Assembly (NCBI GenBank): GCA_030704615.1
Contig: CM060732.1
Location: forward strand, 28,377,053-28,441,052
Direction: 5' to 3'
Length of the DNA: 64,000 nucleotides
DNA from: Takakia lepidozioides
Lineage: Eukaryota; Streptophyta; Takakiopsida; Takakiales; Takakiaceae
Shown: piece after piece, positions 53,718-63,400 of the stretch
How positions within the stretch are numbered: position 1 is the first letter of the stretch
Layout: each line of letters begins with the position of its first letter
Translations under genes and position numbers: made by a program
The notes under the pieces: generated by a model
Seen by the model: only the letters and a program-made list of their open reading frames with translations
What the model was told of the DNA's origin: nothing
Databases searched by the model: none

Positions 53718-54274
53718 AGACATCTTAATTCGTCATTCCCTGATAAGGGTTACAACTCCCCCTATGATTTTTTCCAGGCCACATTTTTCTTCTTGCAACG
53801 ATTTCCATGGGTTCATTTCTCATTCTGAGCATGCGATTTAAGATGTCGTTGACGACACCTTAATGCCTGGTGCATGCGCTTGATGATCCCTCAGGAGACA
53901 TGCTCATACAGTCCTCCATAGAGTCCTCCATAGACCCCTCATCTGGACAACTTCTCATCCGTGCTTTATCCAACGTTCATCCAGAACACTTTTACGTTCA
54001 TCCCAAATCCATTCATCCGTGAATGTATCATCATGCATTCGTGCCACTTTCTCGTCATGGAGCCTATCTGTCTTCGGTCCGATGGAGCGGAGACTACGTC
54101 TTTGCAGTGAAGTTGGCATCCACGGAAATAGGCACACTTGTTCCCACGGTTTTGGGGTCCAGCGCGAAAGCTGCTCACGCTTTGATTCTGCTCACGCTTT
54201 GATTCTGCTCACGCTTCGGGGAATCTGCTCACACATCCAGGAATCTGCTCACAGGTTCTGCTCACGGCTTTGTT
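53718..54274. repeat. transposon flank with short CTGCTCACGC repeats
   Basis: No gene. Between about 54166 and 54268 the word CTGCTCAC recurs at 17-20-bp intervals (TTCTGCTCACGCTTTGA repeated, then variants). Further upstream, at 53920-54060, ATCC/CATCC words recur. This may be the subterminal repeat of the DNA transposon above, or unrelated simple sequence. Confidence 0.5.
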
Positions 54275-55236
54275 GCCCTCCCCATCCTCTCCATAGTTAT
54301 TAGACCGGAGCAGTCTGGCTTCTTAAAAGGAAGAACGATTCTTGATAACATCTTTCTAGTCAATGAGGTCATGCATAAGGCTAAGTGCTCAGAGCAGCCC
54401 CTGGCTTTGTTAATGCTTGATTTTTAAAAAGCTTTTGACAATATTGACTGGGGATTTCTGAACCAAGTCCTCATCAAAATAGGGATGCCACGGGCCTTTA
54501 ACAGATGGGTTAATCTCCTGCTCACTTTGGCATCCAGTAAAGTTACTGTGAATGGTGCCATCTCCAAAATCCTTCGCTCTCTACAGATCTATAAGACAAT
54601 AATGCCCTCTATCCCCATACCTGTTTCTCATAGCGGCTGATGCTCTGGGCCACTACTTTGCGGCAAGGCAGGACATTGCAGGCCTAAAAACAGATGATGG
54701 AGCCTCAATCAAGGTCTCCATGTATGCAGATGACACTACATTGTTTCTCAACAATGAAGACCCAGTCAACATAATGCGTGTCAGAGAAGCCCTGCAATTG
54801 TTTTGCGAAGCCTCGGGTCTCAAAATAAATTGGAACAAATCGGTTGATCTGTTTACGGAGATGCCTGCTACCTCACGCCTCAGCACGGACCTAGATGGGG
54901 TCAGGACATAGGGCTCAAGTGGCTCCAGCCGGGAGAGGCACATACGCTGTTGGGCTTTCAAATTGGTATAGGGCTAACCGACGATCAGCGTTATGAACAC
55001 ATCTTACAAAGGCTTCGTAACAAGCTAGCATTATGGAGCTCCGCGATGCTATCAATTGCAAGTGCCTTGGTCTTGAGCCAGATCCTGCTTGCATCCATTT
55101 GGTATCCGGCCTCAGTCTGGTCCCCAGGTTCCACGCTCATTGCAAAAATGAAGACCATGACGAGGAATTTCATGTGGGGTGCCTCCCCTCAACACCCCTC
55201 GAAGAAAGCCCTGGTCTCATGGGCTTGTTAGAGGAC
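54275..55236 (+). mobile_element. LINE reverse transcriptase domain, interrupted at both ends
   Basis: The frames read RPEQSGFLKGRTILDNIFLV, FNRWVNLLLTLASSKVTVNG, then YADDTTLFLNNEDPVNIMR with the RT catalytic ADD, and SGLKINWNKS. They end with LLGFQIGIGLTDDQRYE, LVLSQILLASIWYPASVW and KKALVSWAC. These are RT and thumb motifs of an L1-type LINE. Frameshifts and at least two stops occur, one at LMLDF*KAFDNIDW. The 3' end is cut at 55236 by the LTR of element 2. The 5' end begins in mid-protein, about 300 residues after the point where the endonuclease domain at 48117-48504 was cut. Confidence 0.85.
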
Positions 55237-56209
55237 TGTCGGGGACTTAGACACTTATACGGGATCTGTAGGGTACCCTTAATTTTTGCACAGACTGAGA
55301 CCAAGAGGAACCTTAGGGGTGACAGCAGCGCACTGTAGAGGGGGGTTACACAGCCCAACACAGTCGTCACAGTCGTCACAGCCAACACAGCCAACACAGC
55401 CCGTCACAGTCGTCACAGCCGACACAGCCAACACAGCCCGTCACAGTCGTCACAGCAGACACAGCCAACACAGCCCGGCACAGCCACACAGCCAGTCACA
55501 GCCCGACACAGCCAAACACAGTCGCACAGCCAGTCACAGCCCGTCACAGTTTCACACAGCCAGTCACAGCTTGACACAGCTGTCACGATCATAGGGAACG
55601 AAGAGTAGGACAGGGAACGACTGTGGGGAACAACACCTGCGAAGGGAACATGTTAGTTCACAGACGACGGTTAGCGAGGGAAACGGTTAGAACCGCGGAG
55701 AGGAAGATAAAGGGAGAAACGGGGAATTGAGGATCATCATTCGGAGGAGGACTTCTTGTCATGAAGGAGAGGGGATCGGGCAGAGATGAAGAACGGAAGT
55801 GAAGATAGAGAGATGATGAGTAGATGCTTGATATATGCAAGGCTGTAATGATATTGTAGAGCAGATTAGAGACACAATGGCTTCGGCCTGATACCTGATA
55901 AATCATAATCGGATACTTTTACGATACAATCACACTGTGTAGAGAGATCTGAGTGAAGCTGTGAATTGAATGGATGAGCTGATGGAATCCAATAGATTGA
56001 TAAAGCAAACTGATACTTAATTATCAATGGTAAGATAGCTAACATGAATACCAAAAGGGAAACAAATAGGAAACACCCCCATGATACACTAGCTGTAGGT
56101 CATGACTGATTGTTCTGCGCGGGCTGAGTACTTAGAGATTTCCAACTCTTCTATCTTGGAGTTTCCGCCTCGAATAGCGAAGGGATGGGTGAGTAAAAGC
56201 CGCGCGACA
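55237..56209 (+). repeat. 5' LTR of Ty3-type element 2
   Basis: The LTR starts TGTCGGGGACTTAG, directly after the interrupted LINE frame, and ends CGCGCGACA, followed by two bases and a primer binding site. That gives about 973 bp with TG..CA ends. It contains a CACAGCC-type minisatellite at 55349-55590. No matching 3' LTR start was seen before the end of the window. Confidence 0.75.
55349..55590 (+). repeat. CACAGCC/CACAGTC minisatellite inside LTR 2
   Basis: About 240 bp of roughly 9-bp units, chiefly AACACAGCC, GTCACAGTC and GTCACAGCC, in irregular order. A related array occurs near the 3' end of the same element (62966-63400). Confidence 0.9.
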
Positions 56210-56211
56210 TT

Positions 56212-56229
56212 TGGCGACCATACTGGGGA
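56212..56229 (+). other. primer binding site of LTR element 2
   Basis: TGGCGACCATACTGGGGA lies two bases after the LTR end. Its form resembles the TGGCGAC..CTGGGG sites of Athila/Tat/Ogre-type plant elements. The primer tRNA is not certain from sequence alone. Confidence 0.7.
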
Positions 56230-56233
56230 CCTG

Positions 56234-56797
56234 GGACATGAACAACCAGATGTGACAGGCATCTGGTGGGATCATGGTGGTTGGACCATTAAAGAATTTG
56301 AAGTGAATCAAATTCCCTGTGGAACGAAGGAAGAAAGATTGTCCAAACAATTCTTTCAAAGGTTCTTGGAATTGCCAGACGGTTGTAAAGAAAATATTCT
56401 TAAGCGAGTGCATGATGCTGATCCAGAATGGGGTCTGGAGAAAAGAGTGATAAAGATTTATCAGGTAGCCTGTAGAGGAAGAGCACGTTGGTTACCAACA
56501 TTGGTTTATGTGATAGCATTGCTATCCATTAAACGAGTAGAGTTTGAAGGCTGGGAAGAAAGAAAGGTGAATGTTTATACTCATATGCATGAAGAGCTTG
56601 TACTGGTAAAGAATTGGATTCCAAAGGATATTTTGTGGATCAAACTCACACCAAGAACAGCTTTTCAGACTTGTTTGCCATATGGTTATATGGTAACGGA
56701 GACTTCAAGTATAGCCAAGGGTGCATTGAAGCTTGAAAGAAACCCAGGCATATACGAGAGATATTACAGAAGAGAGTTTTGGTTATTGCCACATTAA
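56234..56797 (+). CDS. extra upstream ORF of LTR element 2
   Basis: A frame that is open from inside the LTR runs to a stop at 56797. Past the primer binding site it encodes about 187 residues (GIWWDHGGWTIKEFEVNQIP, LPDGCKENILKRVHDADPEW, then KDILWIKLTPRTAFQTCLPY). It lies before gag and matches neither gag nor pol. Ogre/Tat-type elements carry an additional ORF1 of unknown function in exactly this position. There is no good start codon after the primer binding site in this frame, so its translation start is unclear. Confidence 0.55.
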   Translation, partial: GHEQPDVTGIWWDHGGWTIKEFEVNQIPCGTKEERLSKQFFQRFLELPDGCKENILKRVHDADPEWGLEKRVIKIYQVACRGRARWLPTLVYVIALLSIKRVEFEGWEERKVNVYTHMHEELVLVKNWIPKDILWIKLTPRTAFQTCLPYGYMVTETSSIAKGALKLERNPGIYERYYRREFWLLPH

Positions 56798-56818
56798 AAG
56801 AAATGAAAGACATGGGAC

Positions 56819-57748
56819 ATGAGTGATGAAAGAGAAGCTAGACGACGGAGATATTCAGCAAAAAGAGAAAGCTATCTGAAAGCTAATTATCCATATCTTT
56901 GGGAGAGAGGAATAGACATAGGGGAATCATCTGGACCTCTCACACCATCAAGATCAAAAAGTGCATCACCTATACCGGAAGAACTAGAGTTGGATGCCAC
57001 TCCTTCTGTTTCTTTGCAAGAAAGATTAAGGGAATTGGTACAGGAAGAAGATCAATCACGAGGTGAAAGATCTGAGGTACATCCTTGGATAAAAGACTTG
57101 ACAGAAATCTTTGATAAGAGTTAGCATGGAACACCAAAAGCAGGAACTCCAGTTTCTGAAGCAGAAGGTGAAGAAGGAGAAGAGGATGTGGCAGAGCCAA
57201 CGGAGAGTTCAGACTCTCCAACACCATTACAGTTGAGTTACATGAGTGAAGAAGAAACCCAAGGGCAGAACTTGGAGGATGAAAACAGAGAGAAGAAATT
57301 AGAAGAGGAAGAATATGAAGAAGTAGACCCAACAGCTGAGGTTGAGACTACAACCAGGACATCCCAACCCGTTGGACCTGGATCAAGTGGAGCACTTGGA
57401 TCACAGGCCAACGAAGGTGTCGGCTCAGGGGGATCAGGCGGGCTGCCTGGATCTGGCTCTGGGGGGACAGGGAGTGTGGAAAGTAGTGCAACTGAAGCTG
57501 GGAATACTGTGAATATCGTGGGGCCAGAAGCAAGGAGTGCTCAAGGGCCACCACTTGGTGGAAGATCCACCACAAAAACAACAGGTCCAGAAGGACCAGC
57601 ACCAGCAAGGGTGCCAGCACCTGTCAGTGGGCAGAAGGTAGGGCCACGGATGGCGTTACAACCAACACGGGCAAAACCACCCTTTCCAATATATTCAGGA
57701 AAAGGGATCCCGATGTACACATTAGCCAATTTGAGCACATGTGTATAG
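56819..57748 (+). pseudogene. acidic linker ORF leading into gag of element 2
   Basis: From ATG 56819 the frame encodes a charged, Pro/Ser/Glu-rich protein (MSDEREARRRRYSAKRESYL, then LERGIDIGESSG-like and repeated acidic segments). It is interrupted by a TAG at 57122-57124 and continues in the same frame to 57748. The Gly/Ser-rich part (57360-57640) precedes gag. Compositional bias makes assignment difficult; it is best seen as the N-terminal part of a gag polyprotein. Confidence 0.55.
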
Positions 57749-59229
57749 TGAACAATGAGAATGGCGATGATGCCAAGATGAGACTGTTTCCTTGTTCACT
57801 TATCAAGAAAGCAAGTGAATGGTATGCAAGATTCCCTGATAATCATTTCCTAACCTGGAATGGCTTGAATACAACATTTCGAAATAGGTTTAGGACAAGT
57901 AAAACTGAGGATGAAGTGTATGGAAGTTTACAACAGCTGAAGCAGAAGAAGCATGAAACTGTTGAAGAGTATATGGAGAAATGGAATTGATGATGAAAAA
58001 GCTGGCTGCAGTACCAGCGCCCGGGTTACAGAAGACTTGGTTTGTGAGTGGACTAAGACCAGAGTTGCAAAAGAAAGTGGATATGTTACCCCATAATACA
58101 GTGGAGGAGGCATTTGAAACTGCGAACAGAATTGAGCAATTGGGAATGCTCAGGAGAGAGAAAAAAAGAAGATGAGGACTCTGAGGATGAGTCAGATGAA
58201 GAAGAAGAGCAAGAACTAAAGAGAAAGAGTAAGAGAAAGGAGAAGTTGAAGAGGGGTAACTATGAAAAAAAATTGGAAGAAATCTTGAAGAAGTATGCCA
58301 CAGAGGCTGCAACACATTGGAGGAAGGGTGTATGGTGTGCAAAGTGTCAGAATGAAGGCCATACCACCACAGAATGCCACATGAAGGAGAAACACTGTAC
58401 TATCCGTAAAATGGATAACCATTCTACTGAGAATTGTTACTACAACAGAAGGACAGCTGCAAGAGAACCTAGGCAAGTAAGGGTGCATCAGGTGCAGCCC
58501 CAGCCAAGAAGAAACAATGATCAGGACCACTATGGTAGGTCTGGTGGTTATAACAATGGCATGGAAGGGAGAGGCAATTCAAGAGGGAATTACCAAGGAA
58601 ATTCCAGAGGCAACTATCAGGGTAATCCAAGGGGGAATTACCAGCCCGGGAATCAGGATTATAGAAATAATCCAAGAACAGACCAAGGGCGAGGACCCAA
58701 TGGTGAAGAGCTATGTTACTATTGTAATCAGCCAGGACATCGCAAGGCAGCCTGTTCATTCTGGATAAGACACCAGAATGAGATGAGAGCTCCTGTGAAT
58801 GAGGGCCCAGTGGTGGCAGCTCACATGGTTAGGCCATGTGTTGTACCAGAAGTAAGTACAATGATAGTAACAAGAAGTAAAGCCAAACTAATACCTCCAG
58901 TAGAAGAGGAAGAAGATGAGACTGGAAGTGGCAATGATATGCCTGAAGATGAAGAGACTTGGAAAGATGAGAAGGAACTGCACAAGGAAGTGGCAGATAC
59001 TATAAGGGAAATGCAAAAGAGTACTGATATTCCTGTGGCAGATTCCTCTGATTCGGATGGAGAAAAAGAAGGGAGTGAGGAAGAAAGGAAAAAAGAAGAT
59101 GCAGACATGCAAAGTAATGAAGAGACTTTGGCTGAAGTAATATGTCAGACCAAAGCAGAAATTACCATTGGACAGCTATTAGTTGTGGCACCTTATTGTA
59201 GGCACAGGCTGTATCAAGCAATCAATTGA
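57690..59229 (+). pseudogene. gag capsid and nucleocapsid of element 2, frameshifted
   Basis: The capsid region reads ISQFEHMCIVNNENGDDAKM, SLIKKASEWYARFPDN and VYGSLQQLKQKKHETVEEYM. It leaves frame at 57990, continues in another frame (TWFVSGLRPELQKKVDMLP) to 58175, and returns to the first. From 58114 the nucleocapsid part is Lys/Glu-rich, then carries the zinc knuckles CAKCQNEGHTTTEC and CYYCNQPGHRKAAC with an Asn/Gly/Arg-rich stretch between. It ends at TGA 59227-59229, directly before the protease frame in the same register. Confidence 0.8.
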
Positions 59230-59268
59230 ATTGCCCAAGAGACAGGAAACACAGACCTGAACAGCAAG

Positions 59269-60912
59269 GTGACCAGTTATAATGTGAAGCCGGAAGGGCG
59301 AGAACCAGTCATGGACTTTGATGATTCTATGCCAGTAATCCAATTGAGAATTGGAAGCACAGAACTAACTGATGTACTGATAGATGGTGATTCTGGAGTA
59401 AATATCATGACAGACCAATTAAGGAAGAAGCTTGGTCTAAGTAACATGAAACCAGCCCCATTTACAGTAACAATGGCAGATCAAAGAAGTGTACAACCAT
59501 TGGGATTAATAAGAGGAGTTAAGATACAGATACAGAAAATGATCTTTATGATCACAGTAACTGTATTAAAAATGGATGAAGTCATGGAGGCTTACTCCTT
59601 ATTATTGGGACGTCCGTGGCTGAAACAGGCCAGGGTATTCCATGACTGGAATTCTCAGTTACTAACCGTGCATAATGGGATACACGAGATACAAATTACC
59701 ACAAAGAAATCTAGTAGATTACCTGCTACAAGAAGACCTCGAGGAGTCAGAGAGTATGACTGGAGAGGAGGACTGGATGAGGAGCAGGAAGCTACCCTAT
59801 TTGCTGCACACCCAGAGTGGGAGCAGGTTGCAGAGATGCGGCTGGAAAGCCTAAGTTGTTTGAGAGGTATCTGCTGTGGTGTAGTGACAGCAACACCAAC
59901 TGAAGAAGAAACCAGCATTTACCCATCACATTTCTATGAAGAAAGAGAAGGAGAAATAGAGATCCTAGAAGAACCAGCCACTGTGAGCTTACAGGATGAA
60001 GTGGTGACTGGTTGGACAATCACAGCTGATGAGCAGGTGAGAGAAGTAAATGTGGGAACTAAAGAGGAACCGAGGATGGTGAAAGTAGGAGCTGATTTGG
60101 AGCCGGAATTCTTCGAAGAAGCTAAAAGCTTGTTCATCAAATACAGAGATGTATTTGCTTGGAGCTATGAGGATCTAAAAGGGATACCACCTGAAGTCTG
60201 TCAGCATAAGATTGAACTGGAACTAGGGTCAGTACCAATCAAGCAGGGGAGGTATAGAATGAATCCCAACTACGCACAGAAGGTTGGAGAAGAGATAAAG
60301 AAGTTGGCTGAGGCTAAGTTTATATACCCAATAGAGTATACAACTTGGTTGTCACCCATTGTTATAGTTCCCAAGAAGAATGGCAAACTAAGAGTATGTG
60401 TGAACTATAAGAAGCTGAATGCTTGTACGAAGAAAGATCCATTCCCTTTGCCATTCATAGAAGCAGTATTAGACACTGTGGCAGGCCATGAGATGTACTC
60501 ATTCATGGATGGCTTCAGTGGTTATAATCAAGTGCAAGTGGCAGAAGAAGACCAAGGGAAAACAGCTTTCATCACAGACTGGGGGGCTTATGCATACAAA
60601 GTCATGCCCTTTGGACTTTGTAATGCACCAGCGACCTTTCAGAGAGTGATAAGTGAATCTTTTCATGAGTATCTGGATGATTTCATGCAGGTGTTCTTGG
60701 ATGATTTCAGTGTGTACAGCTCTAAGAATGAGCACTTGCATAAATTGGAGTTATGCCTGGCCAGATGCAGGATGAGAGGTCTGGGCTTGAATCCAGAGAA
60801 GTGTACTTTCTGTGTGAACTCAGGGGTGCTTCTGGGACACATTGTGTGTAAGAAGGGATTCTTGTGGATCCCAGGAAGACAGAGTCCATTAAAGCCTCTC
60901 CACCACCAGTGA
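59269..60912 (+). CDS. protease and reverse transcriptase of element 2
   Basis: A 547-codon frame begins with a protease region (LTDVLIDGDSGVNIMTDQL) and a long linker, followed by RT: YPIEYTTWLSPIVIVPKKNG, LDTVAGHEMYSFMDGFSGYN and MPFGLCNAPATFQRV. The catalytic box is VFLDDFSVYS, a variant of YxDD characteristic of Athila/Tat-type elements. The frame ends at 60912 just after LLGHIVCKKG. The next domain continues in a different frame from about 60870, so a small indel separates RT from RNase H. Confidence 0.88.
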   Translation: MTSYNVKPEGREPVMDFDDSMPVIQLRIGSTELTDVLIDGDSGVNIMTDQLRKKLGLSNMKPAPFTVTMADQRSVQPLGLIRGVKIQIQKMIFMITVTVLKMDEVMEAYSLLLGRPWLKQARVFHDWNSQLLTVHNGIHEIQITTKKSSRLPATRRPRGVREYDWRGGLDEEQEATLFAAHPEWEQVAEMRLESLSCLRGICCGVVTATPTEEETSIYPSHFYEEREGEIEILEEPATVSLQDEVVTGWTITADEQVREVNVGTKEEPRMVKVGADLEPEFFEEAKSLFIKYRDVFAWSYEDLKGIPPEVCQHKIELELGSVPIKQGRYRMNPNYAQKVGEEIKKLAEAKFIYPIEYTTWLSPIVIVPKKNGKLRVCVNYKKLNACTKKDPFPLPFIEAVLDTVAGHEMYSFMDGFSGYNQVQVAEEDQGKTAFITDWGAYAYKVMPFGLCNAPATFQRVISESFHEYLDDFMQVFLDDFSVYSSKNEHLHKLELCLARCRMRGLGLNPEKCTFCVNSGVLLGHIVCKKGFLWIPGRQSPLKPLHHQ

Positions 60913-63371
60913 ATGTTAAGAGTTTAAGGAGATTCCTTGGGCAAACCAGTTATTACAGAAGATTTGTCAAAAGGTATGCACAAATAGCAGCACCATTGAG
61001 CAAGCTTCTGAAGAAAGATGCAGTGTTTGCCTGGACAGCTGAATGTCAACAGGCGTTTGAGGAACTTACACTGTCAGTAACAACTACACCTGTGCTGATT
61101 AACCCTCACTGGCATGTAGTATTTCATGTTCACTGCGATGCATCAGGAGAAGCGTTGGGAGCGGTGTTAGCCCAGAATGTTACAGGAAATATAGATTCAC
61201 CTGTGTACTATGCTAGCAGGTTGATGAACAGTGCTGAAAGGAACTATAGCACAACTGAAAGAGAAGCATTGACAATGATTTATGCAGTCAAGAAATTCAG
61301 GCATTACCTATTGGGAAGAAAGTTTATGTTTTATGTGGATCACCAGGCTCTGATATATCTGGTGAACAAACCTTTGATAAGTGGAAGGATAGCGAGGTGG
61401 TTAATAATCTTGCATGAGTTTGAGTTCGAGGTTATTTACAAGCCTGGCCGTTTGCATCTTGTGGCAGATCATTTGTCACGACTAACAACAGGAGAGGCCG
61501 CCACAGGAGTGGACGATCAGTTACCTGATGCGAGTTTATTTGTAATGGAGGTGCAAGGAAGTGCAGATGAATGGTTAGATTGGCAGTGGCCAATCAGATA
61601 CTACCTTGCTCATGGTCAGTGCCCACCTAGTTATGGTAAGGAGCAGAGGAAGAGAATCGCTATCAAAGCTTTACCTTATACTATGGTAGGAAGCAGAATG
61701 TATAAGTTAGGACCTGATGGAGTACTAAAACGATGCTTGTACCACCATGAAGTAAATAAAGTTTTGGCGGAAGTTCATAAAGGAGTGGCTGGAGGTCATT
61801 TTGGAGAAGAGACTACCAGTAGAAAGATACTACTCGCAGGATACTGGTGGCCTACTTTGTTCAAAGATGTACACGAGTATTGTCAGAAGTGTGATGAATG
61901 TCAGAGGCTAGGACCTTTGCAGAGATCTGGAAGGATGGCCTTGCATCCTACAATGCCTACGGAACCATTTCAGAAATGGGGACTAGACTTTGTTGGACCA
62001 ATTAACCCACCATCCAAGAATACACGAAACAGGTACATAATTACAGCCACTGATTATACTACAAAGTGGGTGGAAGCTAAAGCTTTGAGGGACAACACAG
62101 CCAAGTCCACAGCAAGGTTCCTGTACGAGAACATACTTACAAGATTTGGCTGTCCCTTAGAATTTATCAGTGATCAAGGAAGTCACTTCATGAATGCGAC
62201 CATTGAGTTGTTGACTAAAGAGTTTATGATTGTGCATAGAAAGAGTACAACATATTACCCACAGGGTAATGGGCAGGCAGAGGCTACCAACAAAATACTA
62301 TGTACTATCTTGGCTAAGATAGTCAATGCAAACAGAACGGATTGGGATACAAAGCTGCTGACAGCTTTGTGGTCATACAGGACTTCATATAAAGTCACCA
62401 CTAAGTATACACCATTCCAATTAGTTTATGGTATGGAAGCCTTACTTCCAGTGGAATTCCTGTTACCTACCATGAGAACGGAGTGGGGAAAAAGAATGGA
62501 ATTGCAAGACTCCATCAAGGTCAGGAAACATGAATTATACCATGTGGAAGAAGTACGTGCTGATGCAGCTGATAATATGACCAGAATTCAGATGAAGCGA
62601 AAGGAACAGTTTGATGAAGGCAAGTTAAAGACTTTTAAGACGGGGGATTTGGTTCTATGGTTGCAGAAGAAAGGAAAGATTCAAGCTTCTAAGCTTAAAT
62701 CACCGTGGAAAGGACCTTATGTCATACAAAAGATGTATGATAACAACACCGCCATGTTACAAACCATTAACAAAGAAATGCTGGGAAGAGTCAATGCAAA
62801 TAAGTTGAAGGGGTACAGTGGTATCCATGACAAACCCCTGCAGCATGATTTGCATGTTGAACCGCAAGAGCAGTCACGGGCTGCACCAGTGTTACGAACG
62901 GAGTATGGAACACTTGTCGCTAGGCCCAGCATATATGACCAGGGTGGGCAAAACAAACATGACACATCCTATCACAGCCCATCAAGGCAAAGCACAGCCT
63001 ATCACAGCCCATCACGACGTGAGACAGCCTATCACAGCCCAGCAAGGCGCAACATAGCCTATCACAGCCCATCACGACGTGACACAGCCTATCACAGCCC
63101 AGCACGGCGCAACACAGCCTATCACAGCCCATCACGACGTGACACAGCCTATCACAGCCCATCACGACGTGACACAGCCTATCACAGCCCAGCACGGCGC
63201 AACACAGCCTATCACAGCGACGTGACACAACCTATCACAGCCCAGCAAGGCGCAACACAGCCTATCACAGCAGCACAGCAACACAGCCTATCACAACCTA
63301 CCACAGCGTGTCACAGCCTATCACAGCTTACCACAGTGCATCACAGCCTATCACAGCGTAACACAGTATGA
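60864..63371 (+). CDS. RNase H and integrase of element 2, with repetitive tail
   Basis: The 835-codon frame has RT-connection sequence (SLRRFLGQTSYYRRFVKRYA), RNase H (VHCDASGEALGAVLAQ, TEREALTMIYAVKKFRHYLL), and the integrase zinc finger (HKGVAGGH with CQKCDEC). It also has the integrase core with Asp in GLDFVGPI, Asp in ISDQGSHF and Glu in GNGQAEATNK. The C-terminal DNA-binding part (SPWKGPYVIQKMYDNNTAML) follows. From about 62966 the frame continues through a 30-bp minisatellite coding for a ten-residue repeat (TAYHSPSRRD or TAYHSPARRN). All integrase catalytic residues are intact. Whether the tail is part of a real protein or just an open array is unknown. Confidence 0.88.
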   Translation: MDPRKTESIKASPPPVNVKSLRRFLGQTSYYRRFVKRYAQIAAPLSKLLKKDAVFAWTAECQQAFEELTLSVTTTPVLINPHWHVVFHVHCDASGEALGAVLAQNVTGNIDSPVYYASRLMNSAERNYSTTEREALTMIYAVKKFRHYLLGRKFMFYVDHQALIYLVNKPLISGRIARWLIILHEFEFEVIYKPGRLHLVADHLSRLTTGEAATGVDDQLPDASLFVMEVQGSADEWLDWQWPIRYYLAHGQCPPSYGKEQRKRIAIKALPYTMVGSRMYKLGPDGVLKRCLYHHEVNKVLAEVHKGVAGGHFGEETTSRKILLAGYWWPTLFKDVHEYCQKCDECQRLGPLQRSGRMALHPTMPTEPFQKWGLDFVGPINPPSKNTRNRYIITATDYTTKWVEAKALRDNTAKSTARFLYENILTRFGCPLEFISDQGSHFMNATIELLTKEFMIVHRKSTTYYPQGNGQAEATNKILCTILAKIVNANRTDWDTKLLTALWSYRTSYKVTTKYTPFQLVYGMEALLPVEFLLPTMRTEWGKRMELQDSIKVRKHELYHVEEVRADAADNMTRIQMKRKEQFDEGKLKTFKTGDLVLWLQKKGKIQASKLKSPWKGPYVIQKMYDNNTAMLQTINKEMLGRVNANKLKGYSGIHDKPLQHDLHVEPQEQSRAAPVLRTEYGTLVARPSIYDQGGQNKHDTSYHSPSRQSTAYHSPSRRETAYHSPARRNIAYHSPSRRDTAYHSPARRNTAYHSPSRRDTAYHSPSRRDTAYHSPARRNTAYHSDVTQPITAQQGATQPITAAQQHSLSQPTTACHSLSQLTTVHHSLSQRNTV

Positions 63372-63400
63372 CACAGCCTGTCACAGCTCAACACAGTCTA
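62966..63400 (+). repeat. 30-bp minisatellite at the 3' end of the pol ORF
   Basis: Units CCTATCACAGCCCATCACGA and CCTATCACAGCCCAGCAAGG-type alternate, with a 30-bp unit and partly 60-bp higher-order pattern, to about 63260. They then dissolve into 10-bp CCTATCACAG words to 63400. The unit shares CACAGCC with the LTR array at 55349-55590. Confidence 0.9.

Noticed and set aside
55349-55590. CRISPR-like array
   Set aside because: Units are 9 bp without unique spacers, in a plant LTR. It is a minisatellite.
56102-56233. ATG at 56102 as the start of the element 2 upstream ORF
   Set aside because: It lies inside the LTR, before the primer binding site, so it would not normally lie in the translated part of a genomic transcript starting in R.
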